Assembly: GCF_017313085.1 (NCBI RefSeq)
Contig: NZ_JAFLNF010000013.1
Span: 1-42,481, forward strand
Reading direction: 5' to 3'
Length of the DNA: 42,481 nt
Source: Roseibium limicola
GTDB taxonomy: Bacteria; Pseudomonadota; Alphaproteobacteria; Rhizobiales; Stappiaceae
The position numbers and the translations under genes are program-made. Positions 1-8,321 of this stretch are shown here, one piece after another. The notes beneath the pieces are model-generated. The model was not told where the DNA came from and searched no databases. It worked only from the letters and a program-made list of their open reading frames with translations. The number at the start of each line of letters is the position of its first letter. Positions within the stretch are counted from its first letter, which is position 1.

Positions 1-339
1 TTATACGGAGACCAGGCACAGGGGTCAACGCCAAAAAACCCAAATCGACCAAAAAAATTCAGCCCGCTTTGCCCGCCCTGGGGAAAAGCCGGCAAACCAA
101 ATCCGGACAAACCCCCAAAACCCTAAACATCCCCTGCGTTCAATCAAACTTCCCCACAGAACCTTAATTTGCGTTCAGCATATGGGCGCTGCCGAGGGAT
201 CGCCATTCCCGGACCCTGCCTGACTTTGTTGGGCAGTTCTGCCGGGAGCAAAAAAGCCAAAAGGCGGCCGGTTTCCCCGCGCCGCCTCCGCATTGGTCTC
301 TCTGCAGCCGCACCAGTCGTGCCCCAAGCCAGCCCCAGA
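1..339. other. Left-edge region without a recognised gene
   Basis: No reading frame here looks like a real protein; the short frames on both strands are low-complexity or antisense. Bases from about 28 to 155 are strikingly rich in A and C on the plus strand, with repeated short A-runs and C-runs and few G or T, unlike the coding DNA that follows. The part nearest the oxidoreductase gene holds a likely terminator for the minus-strand operon, listed separately. Confidence 0.5.
245..286 (-). terminator. Rho-independent terminator of the ABC/oxidoreductase operon
   Basis: Read on the minus strand about 54 bases after the oxidoreductase stop, a hairpin with arms GGCGGC and GCCGCC (263-268 with 281-286, plus inner GC pairs) is followed by TTTTGGC and a run of six T. 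Position and T-tract fit an intrinsic terminator for the operon that starts near 4927. Confidence 0.6.
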
Positions 340-1542
340 TCAGCCCTTGGCGCTGAACCGTCCCGCCGCCTCGCCGGTGGCAAACGCTGTGCCCATCACC
401 CGGATCGAGGCATAGGCCGTGCTGTCTGCGCCGATCACCCGGCCGGCATAACACAGGTTCTCCAGCCCCTTGGCGCGCAGGCAGTCGAGGGGGATATCAG
501 CAAAGCCCGCGCCACCGATCGGCCGATAGACCGGCTTTCCCGGGACGGAGTGGTCCTCGATCGGCCAGGCGGCGCGCGCCACACCATCGGCACGTTGGCG
601 GCCGGTGAGGAGATCCTCGCCGGTCAACTCATAGCGTGCCGGCGGGTGTCGACTTTCGCGAATGCCGATCTGCGGGCCGGTCTGGACGAGATAGGCGTTT
701 TCGAAGCCCGGTACGCCCTGGCGCAACACCTGGACATAGTCATGGGCTGCGGCGCGCGCTGCCTGCTCCGCCCGGGTGAAGGAGCGCGACGACAGGTCTT
801 CCATCGGATGGTCGAACATCATCCACCACATCTCGCCGGTCAGCGGCACCTCGGTGTAGATGCCGCCATCCGGACGGGCGACGGGCCAGGCGCCGTGGGT
901 GTTGTAGTGCTTGAAGGCGTCGATGATGGCCTGGCGATCGATGGGGACAGCCGGATTGCGCCCGCCGACCCGGATCGGCGCCGAGACAGCCTGAAGGTGA
1001 CCCATCTCATTGCCACTGCGACAGGTCATTCCCGCCAGAAGAGCCAGATTGGCGTCGCCGGTGGCGTCGACGAAGGCCTCGGCGGCAATTCGCGCACGTC
1101 CGTCCATTCCGGCAAGGGTGACGGCTTCCAGCCGATCGGCGGTTCTTGTGACCGCGGCCACACGGGTGTGCAGCAGAACATCGACGTTATGCCGGGCCAG
1201 CACCCGGTCAAGGGCCAGCTTGACCGCCTCGGGTTCCAGCAGAATGATCCAGTTGGCCGTGGTCGGCGATTTGAACGGATCACACGGCAAGCCCAGCGCC
1301 CGCAACTCGTCGAGGACGAGATCGGCAACACCGCCCACCGCCTTGATCGGGTCTTCTCCCTGCTGAAAGAAGCCGCAATAGGCCAAAACGTTGGAAGTGG
1401 TCGCGGCACCGCCGAGAAAGCCGTACTTCTCGACCAGAAGGGTCTTGGCTCCGGCCTGTGCCGCGCCCAGCGCCGCGCCGACCCCGCCCGCTCCGCCGCC
1501 GGCGACGATCACGTCATAGTCTGCTTCGGGTTTGCGGCTCAT
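340..1542 (-). CDS. FAD-dependent oxidoreductase (FAD_oxidored family)
   Basis: A protein of 400 residues that opens with a dinucleotide-binding fold: the stretch DVIVAGGGAGGVGAALGA (about residues 10-27) is the GxGxxG motif, followed by LLVEK, the acidic end of strand 2. A later CxAxRVIGADSTAYASIRVMG segment near the C-terminus is the usual second FAD contact of this family. The start at 1542 puts the FAD motif close to the N-terminus and overlaps the permease stop by four bases (ATGA); an upstream in-frame extension would run through the permease gene and was rejected. As the last gene of an operon with a regulator and an ABC importer, it probably oxidises the imported compound. Family members act on varied organic substrates, so the substrate cannot be named. 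It is predicted to be cytoplasmic, with no signal peptide or membrane anchor. Confidence 0.8.
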   Translation of the reverse strand: MSRKPEADYDVIVAGGGAGGVGAALGAAQAGAKTLLVEKYGFLGGAATTSNVLAYCGFFQQGEDPIKAVGGVADLVLDELRALGLPCDPFKSPTTANWIILLEPEAVKLALDRVLARHNVDVLLHTRVAAVTRTADRLEAVTLAGMDGRARIAAEAFVDATGDANLALLAGMTCRSGNEMGHLQAVSAPIRVGGRNPAVPIDRQAIIDAFKHYNTHGAWPVARPDGGIYTEVPLTGEMWWMMFDHPMEDLSSRSFTRAEQAARAAAHDYVQVLRQGVPGFENAYLVQTGPQIGIRESRHPPARYELTGEDLLTGRQRADGVARAAWPIEDHSVPGKPVYRPIGGAGFADIPLDCLRAKGLENLCYAGRVIGADSTAYASIRVMGTAFATGEAAGRFSAKG

Positions 1543-2378
1543 GACCGCCACCCCAGAAGCCGCCGCTCGATCATGCCGATGGTCGTACTCAACAGAACGC
1601 CCAGAAGGGAGAGAATAAGCACGCCGGCAAACAGCCGTTCCAGATCGTAAAGCGAGCCCGCTTCGAGGATATAGGCGCCGATGCCATATTGCGCGCCGAG
1701 CATTTCCGCAGCCACGAGCAGAATGATGGCGATGGCCAGGCTGATGCGCAGGCCGGACAGAATGCCCGGCATGGCACCGGGCAGCACGATCTTGCGGACA
1801 ATCGACAGCCACGACAGGCCAAAGCTCTGGCCCATGCGAATGAGCGAACGATCCACATTGTCGACCGCACCATAGGTGGCGACTACTGTCGGCGTGAAAG
1901 TGCCAAACGCGATCAACGCGTATTTCGAGGCCTCATCAATGCCGAACCAGATGACGAACAACGGCAGCAGGGCAATCTTCGGAATCGGGAACAGGGCTGC
2001 CACCAGCGGCACCAGACCGGCGCGTACATAAGAAAACAGTCCGATGGTCACCCCGACCGCTATGCCCAGGGAAGCGCCAAGGGCTGCGCCAACCACCAGC
2101 CGCGTCAAAGACAGGCCCAGATGCTTGAACAGCATGCCGCTGGCATAAAGATCAATCAGTGTCTGTAGAACATCAGAAGGCCTGGGCAGAGTCAGCGCGG
2201 AAATCCAGCCTGTGCGCGTGCCCCATTCGGCGACTGCGATGATCACCGCGAAAACAACGAAAGCCACCCAGCGGCGGCTTTTGGGCGCAAACCCGCCGCC
2301 ACGAAAGCGAACCTCCTGCCGGGTCTCTGCACCAGAGGGCGACGCGGGAGAGGGTGAAGAGAGAGTGGTCTCAGGCAT
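1539..2378 (-). CDS. ABC transporter permease, SsuC/TauC type
   Basis: A 279-residue inner-membrane permease of the taurine/nitrate/sulfonate importer class. A proline- and serine-rich cytoplasmic N-terminus of about 35 residues precedes six or so hydrophobic segments. The EAA loop that docks on the ATPase is visible as GQSFGLSWLSIVRKIVLPGA (around residue 180), including the conserved pattern before the LP-G turn. The ATG at 2378 is preferred over a TTG one codon upstream; it overlaps the 3' end of the ATPase gene by eight bases, so the two are translationally coupled. It should pair with the ATPase at 2371-3138 and the binding protein at 3208-4224. The family imports small organic anions and similar compounds; the specific ligand is unknown. 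Confidence 0.9.
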   Translation of the reverse strand: MPETTLSSPSPASPSGAETRQEVRFRGGGFAPKSRRWVAFVVFAVIIAVAEWGTRTGWISALTLPRPSDVLQTLIDLYASGMLFKHLGLSLTRLVVGAALGASLGIAVGVTIGLFSYVRAGLVPLVAALFPIPKIALLPLFVIWFGIDEASKYALIAFGTFTPTVVATYGAVDNVDRSLIRMGQSFGLSWLSIVRKIVLPGAMPGILSGLRISLAIAIILLVAAEMLGAQYGIGAYILEAGSLYDLERLFAGVLILSLLGVLLSTTIGMIERRLLGWRS

Positions 2379-3138
2379 CAATCAGTTCCTCGTCGGCGGC
2401 GCGGGCTTCTTCGCGCATCAAGTCCCAGAGGTGCTTCTGGATGGTCTCCAGCTCGCTGTCGGCATAGCCACGCTCACTCAACGGCTTGTCGATCTCGACA
2501 ATCTCCCGAATGCTACCCGGTCGGCGCGACAGCACCACAACCCTGTGGCCGAGGCGGACAGCCTCATTCAGGTTATGGGTGACGTAGACGGCCGTGAAAG
2601 GTGTGCGGGTCCACAGGGTGACCAGATCGTCCATCAGCAGTTCGCGTGTCTGGCTGTCGAGGGCGGACAGCGGCTCATCCATCAGCATGACGGCCGGGTT
2701 GACGGCCAGGGCGCGAGCAATGGCGACGCGCTGCTTCATGCCGCCCGACAGCTGCTTCGGCAGGGCCTTGGCAAAGTCGCTCAGCTTGGTGCGCGCCAGA
2801 ACGTCGGCAATGATTGCGTCAGCCCGCGCACCGCGAATTCCATGATCCTCCAGCACCAACGAGATATTGCCGCGCACGGAGCGCCAGGGCAGCAGCGCAA
2901 AATCCTGAAAGATGTAGGTCAGCGGGTTGAGGCAGTTCTGCGGCGGTGTGCCGAGCTGCAGGATACGCCCGGCGGTGGGGCGTTCAAGCCCGCCGGCGAA
3001 CCGCAGCAATGTGGACTTGCCACAGCCGGAGGGGCCGACGAGACAGACGATCTTGCCGGAGGGAATGTCCAGCGTGATATCCCGCAGCACCTCGGTCTCG
3101 CCATAGCTGTGACTGATGGCGTCGAGTCGAATGTCCAT
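2371..3138 (-). CDS. ABC transporter ATP-binding protein, SsuB/TauB type
   Basis: A 255-residue nucleotide-binding subunit. Walker A is GPSGCGKSTLL, the Q-loop region reads YIFQDFALLPWRSV, the signature is LSGGMKQRVAIARAL, Walker B is VMLMDEPLSALD and the switch His is in VTHNLNEAV. This is the complete motif set of an active ATPase, and the LLPWRSV wording is typical of nitrate/taurine importers. The ATG at 3138 has GAGAGAG just upstream and was chosen over an in-frame TTG at 3153. It energises the permease encoded immediately downstream. Confidence 0.92.
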   Translation of the reverse strand: MDIRLDAISHSYGETEVLRDITLDIPSGKIVCLVGPSGCGKSTLLRFAGGLERPTAGRILQLGTPPQNCLNPLTYIFQDFALLPWRSVRGNISLVLEDHGIRGARADAIIADVLARTKLSDFAKALPKQLSGGMKQRVAIARALAVNPAVMLMDEPLSALDSQTRELLMDDLVTLWTRTPFTAVYVTHNLNEAVRLGHRVVVLSRRPGSIREIVEIDKPLSERGYADSELETIQKHLWDLMREEARAADEELIDA

Positions 3139-3167
3139 GGAACTCTCTCTCAAAAAGCATCAAGGCA

Positions 3168-3193
3168 CCGGCGGCGAGGCGTGCCGCCGCCGG
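3168..3193 (-). promoter_or_regulatory. Intercistronic stem-loop after the binding-protein gene
   Basis: Between the binding-protein stop (3208) and the ATPase start (3138) lies a GC-rich hairpin with 8-bp perfect arms CCGGCGGC and GCCGCCGG (3168-3175 with 3186-3193). No T-run follows, so it is more likely an mRNA-stability or partial attenuation element that raises binding-protein output over the membrane subunits than a full terminator. Confidence 0.55.
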
Positions 3194-3207
3194 CAACAGA
3201 AGCAGAA

Positions 3208-4224
3208 TCAGCCGTCGATGGTTTCGACGAAGCTGGCATCCACAATGGTGTCGAGAGTGATCGCGCTGTCGACCAGACCTTCGGCCTGAAACCACGCTAG
3301 CTGATCGCCGAGCGACGCCATGTTGAGAGCCGCGCCGCGGTTGAGACGCATGGAGCCGTTGATGATCGATGGGGCAGCTTTTTCCAGCGGACGGTCCGCA
3401 TAGACGTAGTTGTGAATGAGCTTGACCATCTCATCGACTGCTTCGTCGCCGTTGGTGCGATCCACCATCGTGTCATCATAGTCGGCAACGCCATCGGAGA
3501 AGCCTTTCAGGAAGGCCTCCGTCAGGCCCTTGTCACCCGAGGCGTTCTTCTCGGAGGTGAAGACCGTGGTCACCTGATAGTTTGGCAAGAAGTCGGAGAC
3601 ATTGCCAATGATGTGAACCGCGCCGGAGGCGGCCAGCGGCTTGGCGATATGCGGAACAATCGACCAGGCATCGATCTGACCGGACTTCAGGGCGCCAATG
3701 ACGGCACCGACCTTCTGCAATGGTACGAACTGCGGTATTCCGCCTTCGGCTGCAGCAATTTTCGAGCCCATGTAGTGGAACGACGAGCCGGCTGTGGTGA
3801 CGCCGAAGCGCTTGCCATCGAGACCAGCGGCCGAGGTCAGCCCGGCCTGGAAAGCCGCGTCGGAGGCAAGGAGCTTCTGGCCATCGATGCCGGGCTCTTC
3901 GGCCAGCGCGCCGCCGATGACTTTCACGGCGCCTTTTTGCGCCAGCGAGATCAGACCGCCGGACATGGCGGTGACACCGAAGTCAACGTCGCCACTGGCG
4001 ATGGCAACCGCCATCGGCTGGGCCGCCTGGAAGAACTTCAGTTCCACATCAAGCCCGGCCTTTTCGAAGTAGCCGCGCTCAAGCGCAATGAAACTGCCGG
4101 AATGGCTGGTGAGGTTCATCGCGCCGACAACCGTCTTGCGGTTCTGGGCAATGGCCGGACTGGCAAGGCCGAGAGCGGCAGCGCCGCCGATCAGGCCAAG
4201 GGTTTCACGTCTGCTGAGTTTCAT
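3208..4224 (-). CDS. ABC transporter substrate-binding protein, NMT1/TauA type
   Basis: A 338-residue periplasmic binding protein. The N-terminus MKLSRRETLGLIGGAAALGL ends in ASPAIAQ, a twin-arginine-like signal peptide with a cleavage site near residue 27. The mature part begins TVVGAMNLTSHSGSFIALER and continues GYFEKAGLDVEL and MAVAIASGDVDFGV, the hallmark layout of the NitT/TauT (NMT1/THI5-like) binding-protein fold. The ATG at 4224 has GGGAGGAAA at good spacing; an upstream in-frame extension lacks a signal and was rejected. It follows the GntR regulator by 28 bases in the same operon. Specificity cannot be read from sequence. Confidence 0.88.
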   Translation of the reverse strand: MKLSRRETLGLIGGAAALGLASPAIAQNRKTVVGAMNLTSHSGSFIALERGYFEKAGLDVELKFFQAAQPMAVAIASGDVDFGVTAMSGGLISLAQKGAVKVIGGALAEEPGIDGQKLLASDAAFQAGLTSAAGLDGKRFGVTTAGSSFHYMGSKIAAAEGGIPQFVPLQKVGAVIGALKSGQIDAWSIVPHIAKPLAASGAVHIIGNVSDFLPNYQVTTVFTSEKNASGDKGLTEAFLKGFSDGVADYDDTMVDRTNGDEAVDEMVKLIHNYVYADRPLEKAAPSIINGSMRLNRGAALNMASLGDQLAWFQAEGLVDSAITLDTIVDASFVETIDG

Positions 4225-4252
4225 TGGTTTCCTCCCGAAACATGGCTTTTTA

Positions 4253-4927
4253 TCAGATGGACTGCTCACCGAGATCTTGCCTGATCTCCTCTTCAAGAAG
4301 GGCGAGCGCCCGTGTGGTTTGCCCTGCGAGAACCGCCTCGCAAAGGGCCTTTTGCCGTGCTTCCCTCACGGCGAAATCGATACGGCCTTCCCGCAGGAGC
4401 GCCAAATGGAACCGGCGGGACTGGTTGTAGAACTTTGCCGCCATGTCGATCAGTCGCGGCGACCGGCTGGCAACGACCAGGGTCTTGTGAACCGTGCAAC
4501 AGGCGTCGTCCCACTCGAGAGCCGTGACGTCATCCGGTGCGGCCTGAACCTGGCGCTGCGCGTGACCCAATGCATGAAAGGCCGCCATCACCGTGCCTTC
4601 CCATTGCACCGTCGCATTCTCCATCGACCGGGACAGACCGAGCTTCTCCACCTCCAGCCGCATGAAGAGAATGTCCTCCAGATCCTGCTGGGTCGCCGAC
4701 ATGACGCGAAAGCCGCGCTGGGTCGTGGCTTCCACCAAGCCTTCCGCCGACAACAGACGCAAGGTTTCGCGCATGGAATGGTTCGATCCGCCGTAACGTT
4801 GGCGCAGGCCCTCGATCTTCAGCTTCTGATCCGGCGGCAACAGGCCGAAGGCGATATCGCGCCGCAAGGCCGAGGCGAGCATCGCCACGACCGTCTCGTC
4901 ATCCTTGTCGCGATTGCCGAAGAGCAT
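4253..4927 (-). CDS. GntR-family regulator, FCD (FadR-type) subfamily
   Basis: A 224-residue transcription factor. The winged helix-turn-helix is at the N-terminus, with LRRDIAFGLLPPDQKLKIEG followed by LRQRYGGSNHSMRETLRLLSAEGLV, the classic GntR recognition helix. An all-helical FCD effector domain follows (about residues 85-220), recognisable by MRLEVEKLGLSRSM and ALLREGRIDFAVREARQ. The ATG at 4927 has GGGA upstream and places the DNA-binding domain correctly; longer in-frame starts would run into the divergent promoter. It is the first gene of the ABC/oxidoreductase operon and faces the dehydrogenase gene at 5014, so it probably controls both in response to the imported ligand or a product. 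Confidence 0.88.
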   Translation of the reverse strand: MLFGNRDKDDETVVAMLASALRRDIAFGLLPPDQKLKIEGLRQRYGGSNHSMRETLRLLSAEGLVEATTQRGFRVMSATQQDLEDILFMRLEVEKLGLSRSMENATVQWEGTVMAAFHALGHAQRQVQAAPDDVTALEWDDACCTVHKTLVVASRSPRLIDMAAKFYNQSRRFHLALLREGRIDFAVREARQKALCEAVLAGQTTRALALLEEEIRQDLGEQSI

Positions 4928-4937
4928 TTCGTGTCCC

Positions 4938-4959
4938 AATATCAAAAATGTTGGATATT
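4938..4959. promoter_or_regulatory. Candidate GntR operator in divergent promoter region
   Basis: In the 86-base gap between the GntR gene and the divergent dehydrogenase gene there is an inverted repeat AATATC-N10-GATATT. The gap is AT-rich compared with its surroundings. This is a plausible site for the local GntR protein, but the arms are short. Confidence 0.35.
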
Positions 4960-5013
4960 TCTTGTTTCGTTTACTAGAACTGTCAAGCTTCATTCCCGAA
5001 GGATCGGTTCCCC

Positions 5014-5841
5014 ATGTCCACACACCTTCCCAGAATTCCGGCCCCAACCGGCGCCACACGGCTGTTTCCGATCATCGGCCATCCGGTTTCCGGTGTGTTC
5101 TCGCCGCCAGCTTTCAACGAGCGCTTTGCGCGGGATGGCATCGATGCGGTGATGTTCGGACTGGACATCGCGCCCGAAGGGCTCGACGGGTTTTGGCGCC
5201 TGATGCGGGCCAGCGCCAACATACTTGGCTGCTCGATCACCTATCCGCACAAACAGGCAGCCTTCGAGGCAGTCGACGCAATGTCGGACCGGGCAGCGCG
5301 TCTGGGGGCTCTCAACACTGTTCGCCGCACTGCTGACGGCAAATTGATCGGCGACGCCACAGACGGGCTGGCGATGACCAAGGCGATGCAGGAGCGCGGC
5401 ATCGAGATTTGCGCCAAGACTGTCCATGTCGCCGGAGCTGGTGGCGGCGCGGGACTGGCGATCATTGATGCGCTGTGCGAGCTGGGTATTGCCGCTCTGC
5501 GGCTAAGCGAGATCGACCCGGTGCGCGAAGCCGCCGCTCTGGCCCTAGTGCAAAACCATTGGCCGAAGGTGCGGCTTCTTGGGTCCGAAGCCTCAGCCGA
5601 TATCCTGATCAACGCGACGGTTCTGGGAAAGTCAGAGGACGACGCCCTGCCGTTCACACCCGAAGAGATTGCCAATGCGTCTGCCGCTTGTGACGTAATC
5701 ACCGCCAGCGGAGACACGCCATTTCTGGCGCAGGCCCGCAAGCACGGTGCACGCCTCGTCTGCGGCAACGACATGGGAGCCGGCCAGCTGCAGGCCCAAC
5801 TCGATCACATCGGCCTGGGCGGGCCGATCGCAGATCAATAG
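5014..5841 (+). CDS. Shikimate dehydrogenase-like oxidoreductase (AroE family)
   Basis: A 275-residue AroE-fold protein. The catalytic Lys is K80 in SITYPHK, N101 is in GALNTV, and the catalytic Asp is D117 in GDATDG. The NAD(P)-binding turn is VAGAGGGAG (around residue 145). The N-terminal substrate clamp differs from true shikimate dehydrogenases. E. coli AroE has two Ser residues (HSKSP) that hold the shikimate carboxylate; here the aligned text is GHPVSGVFSPP, so the first becomes Val and only the second Ser remains. This suggests a catabolic paralogue acting on a related cyclic hydroxy or keto compound rather than the housekeeping enzyme. It is divergent from the GntR/ABC/oxidoreductase operon, probably co-regulated, and may act after the FAD enzyme. 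AAGGATCGG precedes the start. Confidence 0.85.
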   Translation: MSTHLPRIPAPTGATRLFPIIGHPVSGVFSPPAFNERFARDGIDAVMFGLDIAPEGLDGFWRLMRASANILGCSITYPHKQAAFEAVDAMSDRAARLGALNTVRRTADGKLIGDATDGLAMTKAMQERGIEICAKTVHVAGAGGGAGLAIIDALCELGIAALRLSEIDPVREAAALALVQNHWPKVRLLGSEASADILINATVLGKSEDDALPFTPEEIANASAACDVITASGDTPFLAQARKHGARLVCGNDMGAGQLQAQLDHIGLGGPIADQ

Positions 5842-5853
5842 GCGTTCCGCGTC

Positions 5854-6696
5854 CTAGCCAGCAACGAGCAACATCTCAAAAGTTACGCAGACAGGGACGG
5901 TCTTGGGCTTGAGCGTTCCTTCGAAGAAGTTCCCGTCCGGATCAACGCAAAAGGTGGGCAGATACGGGCCATCGGGCCCGGCACCGCAAGCACCATTGAG
6001 AAGCAACACTTCGGAGATCGGCGATTCCATTGATGGTGCGTCGATAAAGTCAGCCCCGATCAGACTGCCGATCCCGACGACCTGAGGATTGCCCAGCGCC
6101 AGTTCCGCAGAAAGTTCGGCGACAGCCGTCGAGAGGTCTTCATGCGGCGCAAGGGAGACAATGGCGGCGTTGACCTCCTGCCTCTGCCTGAGCTGTCTGG
6201 GGCGAAAGAACGAGAAATTGGTCTCCGCATCCGCTGTGACATCAAAGCAGCCGCCGTCAAAACGATAGCCCGCGCCGGAATAGGCCGCACCAATCGTCAC
6301 CTGATGCGGCAGCAAATGGCCGGCACAGCGTCCGCGCTGTGGATCTTCCCAGATCGCGTGACAGTGCAGAAACCACTCGCCGTTTCGCCGTCCGACGATG
6401 GCCGTGCCGCGATCCAGTCGGGCGCTCGGACCGCTGTGGGTTTCGCTGTACCAGGCCGCATGATCGTCATCCGGGGATTTGTCCGGCATGACAAACTCAT
6501 ATGGACCCAACACCAGACCATCGAGACGCACCACGGCGCTGTCGCAGTCTGCGGCGTCCATCACCTGGGCAATCGCGGTCATCAAGACCTCGCCCGCGCC
6601 CAGCTCAAAGGACAAAGGCTCAGCCACGCCGCGCACCACATGTCGGCGCGGCTGAGTTGGTGGACCGGGATGTCGGATCAAGTGAGACCTGCTCAT
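5854..6696 (-). CDS. Tandem PPC/DUF296-domain protein
   Basis: A 280-residue soluble protein that appears to contain two PPC (plants and prokaryotes conserved, DUF296) domains. The first (about residues 15-135) shows the opening strand RHVVRGVAEPLSFELGAGE, then EWFLHCHAIWED with the H-x-H pair and GHLLP, which match the metal-site His residues and the GGHL turn of the family. The second (about residues 150-280) begins LAPHEDLSTAVAELS and ends GNFFEGTLKPKTVPVCVTFE, with the His pair missing. Its start overlaps the ligase stop by four bases (ATGA), so it is the last gene of an IclR-thiolase-ligase-PPC operon. Bacterial PPC proteins have no general known reaction; the operon suggests a role with the CoA ligase and thiolase. 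It ends 12 bases from the convergent AroE-like gene. Confidence 0.7.
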   Translation of the reverse strand: MSRSHLIRHPGPPTQPRRHVVRGVAEPLSFELGAGEVLMTAIAQVMDAADCDSAVVRLDGLVLGPYEFVMPDKSPDDDHAAWYSETHSGPSARLDRGTAIVGRRNGEWFLHCHAIWEDPQRGRCAGHLLPHQVTIGAAYSGAGYRFDGGCFDVTADAETNFSFFRPRQLRQRQEVNAAIVSLAPHEDLSTAVAELSAELALGNPQVVGIGSLIGADFIDAPSMESPISEVLLLNGACGAGPDGPYLPTFCVDPDGNFFEGTLKPKTVPVCVTFEMLLVAG

Positions 6697-8321
6697 GCTA
6701 CGGTCTCCAGGTTCGGCATCAGCCCGCGTGAGGTCAGCTCCTCGCGAATAAGCTTCTTGGTAATCTTGCCGTAGCCGGTCTTCGGCATGTCCTCAAGAAA
6801 GACGAAATGGCTCGGCAGCTTGTATTTCGCCAGCCGTCCATGCAGCACTTCCAGCAGGGACATCTCGTCCAGCTCCTGCCCAGCCTCGGCAACGCAAACC
6901 GCAAGCCCGACCTCCCCCCATTTCGGATGGGGAATGCCGAGCACCGCCACTTCCTTCAAGGCCGGGTGCGTGAGAAGCAGCTCTTCGACTTCGCGCGGAT
7001 AGACGTTGGATCCGCCGGAGATATACATGTCCGAGGCCCGTCCGGTGATGAAGAGATAGCCTTCGGCATCCAGGTGCCCCAGATCACCGGTGCGGAACCA
7101 GCCGTCGCGGAAGGCTTTCTTGTTGGCGTCCTCGTCCCGGTAGTATCCGGCACAAACGGCAGGCCCGGTCACGCAAATTTCGCCCGTGGCGAAAGCCGGA
7201 AGGTGGTTGCCGTCATCATCCTGAATGCTGATCTGCAGGCCCGTGCGCTCAATGCCGCAGGTGCCGACACGGGCGTGCGGGCCATCCTCCAAGTGATGAT
7301 CATGGGGCGGCAGAACGGTGATGGCGCCGGTAACTTCCCCCAATCCGAAGTATTGCACCAGAACCCGGCCCAGCTTGCGCAGGGCCACCTTCTGATCTTC
7401 CCGGTACATCGGCGCACCCGCATAGATGACATAGCGCAGGCTGGTGTGATCGTGCTCATCGACGGACGGATGCTCGACCAGCATCTTCACGATGGTCGGC
7501 ACGGTGAACATGTTGGTGACCTTGTGGCGTGCCACCAGCTCCCAGGCCACCGCGGGGTCAAACCGGCCCGCTGGCAAGAGCACACTTGCAGCTCCCACGG
7601 CCAGTTGGGTCAGCTGGTGCATGCCCGCCCCATGCGACAGAGGGGCAACCACCAGGCTGACGTCGTCGGGTGTCGACGACGGCATCAGGTCATTCAGATG
7701 ATTGACGATGGTGAAGGTCAGCTGGCCATGGGTCAGAACCACCGCCTTGGGGTGACCTGTCGAGCCGGAGGTAAAGAACAGCCAACAGGGATCGTCGCGG
7801 TCCACATCCGCATTGGGCAGATCCTTCCCGAGGTGGCCCGCAATCAATTCCTCATAAGAGGAACCGAAGTCGCCGTTTCCGATCACCACCACACTGGCCA
7901 TTTCGGGCAGGCCAGCGCGGCAGGCTGCGGCATGGGCGGGAAAACCCTCCTCGCAGAACATCATGGCGACATCGGCCTTCTGCGCCAAAAAGGCCACTTC
8001 ATCGGCGCCCTGACGGAAATTGGAGGGCACCCAGACTGCCCCCAACCGGAAACAGGCCAGCATGATTTCGGTGATCTGGTTGTTGTTGGGAGACTGCACC
8101 AGAATCCGGTCGCCATGGCGTATGCCGAAGTCGTCGCGCATGGCAATCGCCAGTGCCGAGACCCGAGCATCGAGCTCTCCCCAAGTCCAGCGATGGTCGC
8201 CCCAGATGATGGCCGGACGTGCGCCGAGGCGGCGGGCGTTGCGGGTAAGAAAATGCGCGATGTTCGAGCTGCGCGTCGACCAAGGCAGCGACGTGTCGCG
8301 ATTGGCGGTTTCAGAGTTCAT
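6693..8321 (-). CDS. Acyl-CoA ligase (AMP-dependent synthetase family)
   Basis: A 542-residue adenylate-forming enzyme. The ATP-binding P-loop is LFFTSGSTGHPKAVVLTHG (about residues 185-203). Other family motifs are YFGLGEVTGAI, the hinge and ribose-binding region GWFRTGDLGHLDAEGYLFITG, SDMYISGGSNVYPREVEE, and KTGYGKITKK near the C-terminus with the adenylation Lys. It should convert a carboxylic acid, ATP and CoA to the acyl-CoA, AMP and diphosphate. Length and motifs are those of the fatty-acyl/aryl-CoA ligase class, and the acid cannot be specified. It overlaps the thiolase stop and the PPC start by four bases each, so the three genes form a tightly coupled unit under the IclR regulator. 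A divergent TRAP importer likely supplies the acid. Confidence 0.9.
   Translation of the reverse strand: MNSETANRDTSLPWSTRSSNIAHFLTRNARRLGARPAIIWGDHRWTWGELDARVSALAIAMRDDFGIRHGDRILVQSPNNNQITEIMLACFRLGAVWVPSNFRQGADEVAFLAQKADVAMMFCEEGFPAHAAACRAGLPEMASVVVIGNGDFGSSYEELIAGHLGKDLPNADVDRDDPCWLFFTSGSTGHPKAVVLTHGQLTFTIVNHLNDLMPSSTPDDVSLVVAPLSHGAGMHQLTQLAVGAASVLLPAGRFDPAVAWELVARHKVTNMFTVPTIVKMLVEHPSVDEHDHTSLRYVIYAGAPMYREDQKVALRKLGRVLVQYFGLGEVTGAITVLPPHDHHLEDGPHARVGTCGIERTGLQISIQDDDGNHLPAFATGEICVTGPAVCAGYYRDEDANKKAFRDGWFRTGDLGHLDAEGYLFITGRASDMYISGGSNVYPREVEELLLTHPALKEVAVLGIPHPKWGEVGLAVCVAEAGQELDEMSLLEVLHGRLAKYKLPSHFVFLEDMPKTGYGKITKKLIREELTSRGLMPNLETVA

Noticed and set aside
169..1650. Long plus-strand reading frame opposite the FAD oxidoreductase
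   Set aside because: It is antisense to a gene with clear FAD motifs. Its own translation is rich in Arg, Gly and Ala with no recognisable domain, as expected of a shadow frame in GC-rich DNA.
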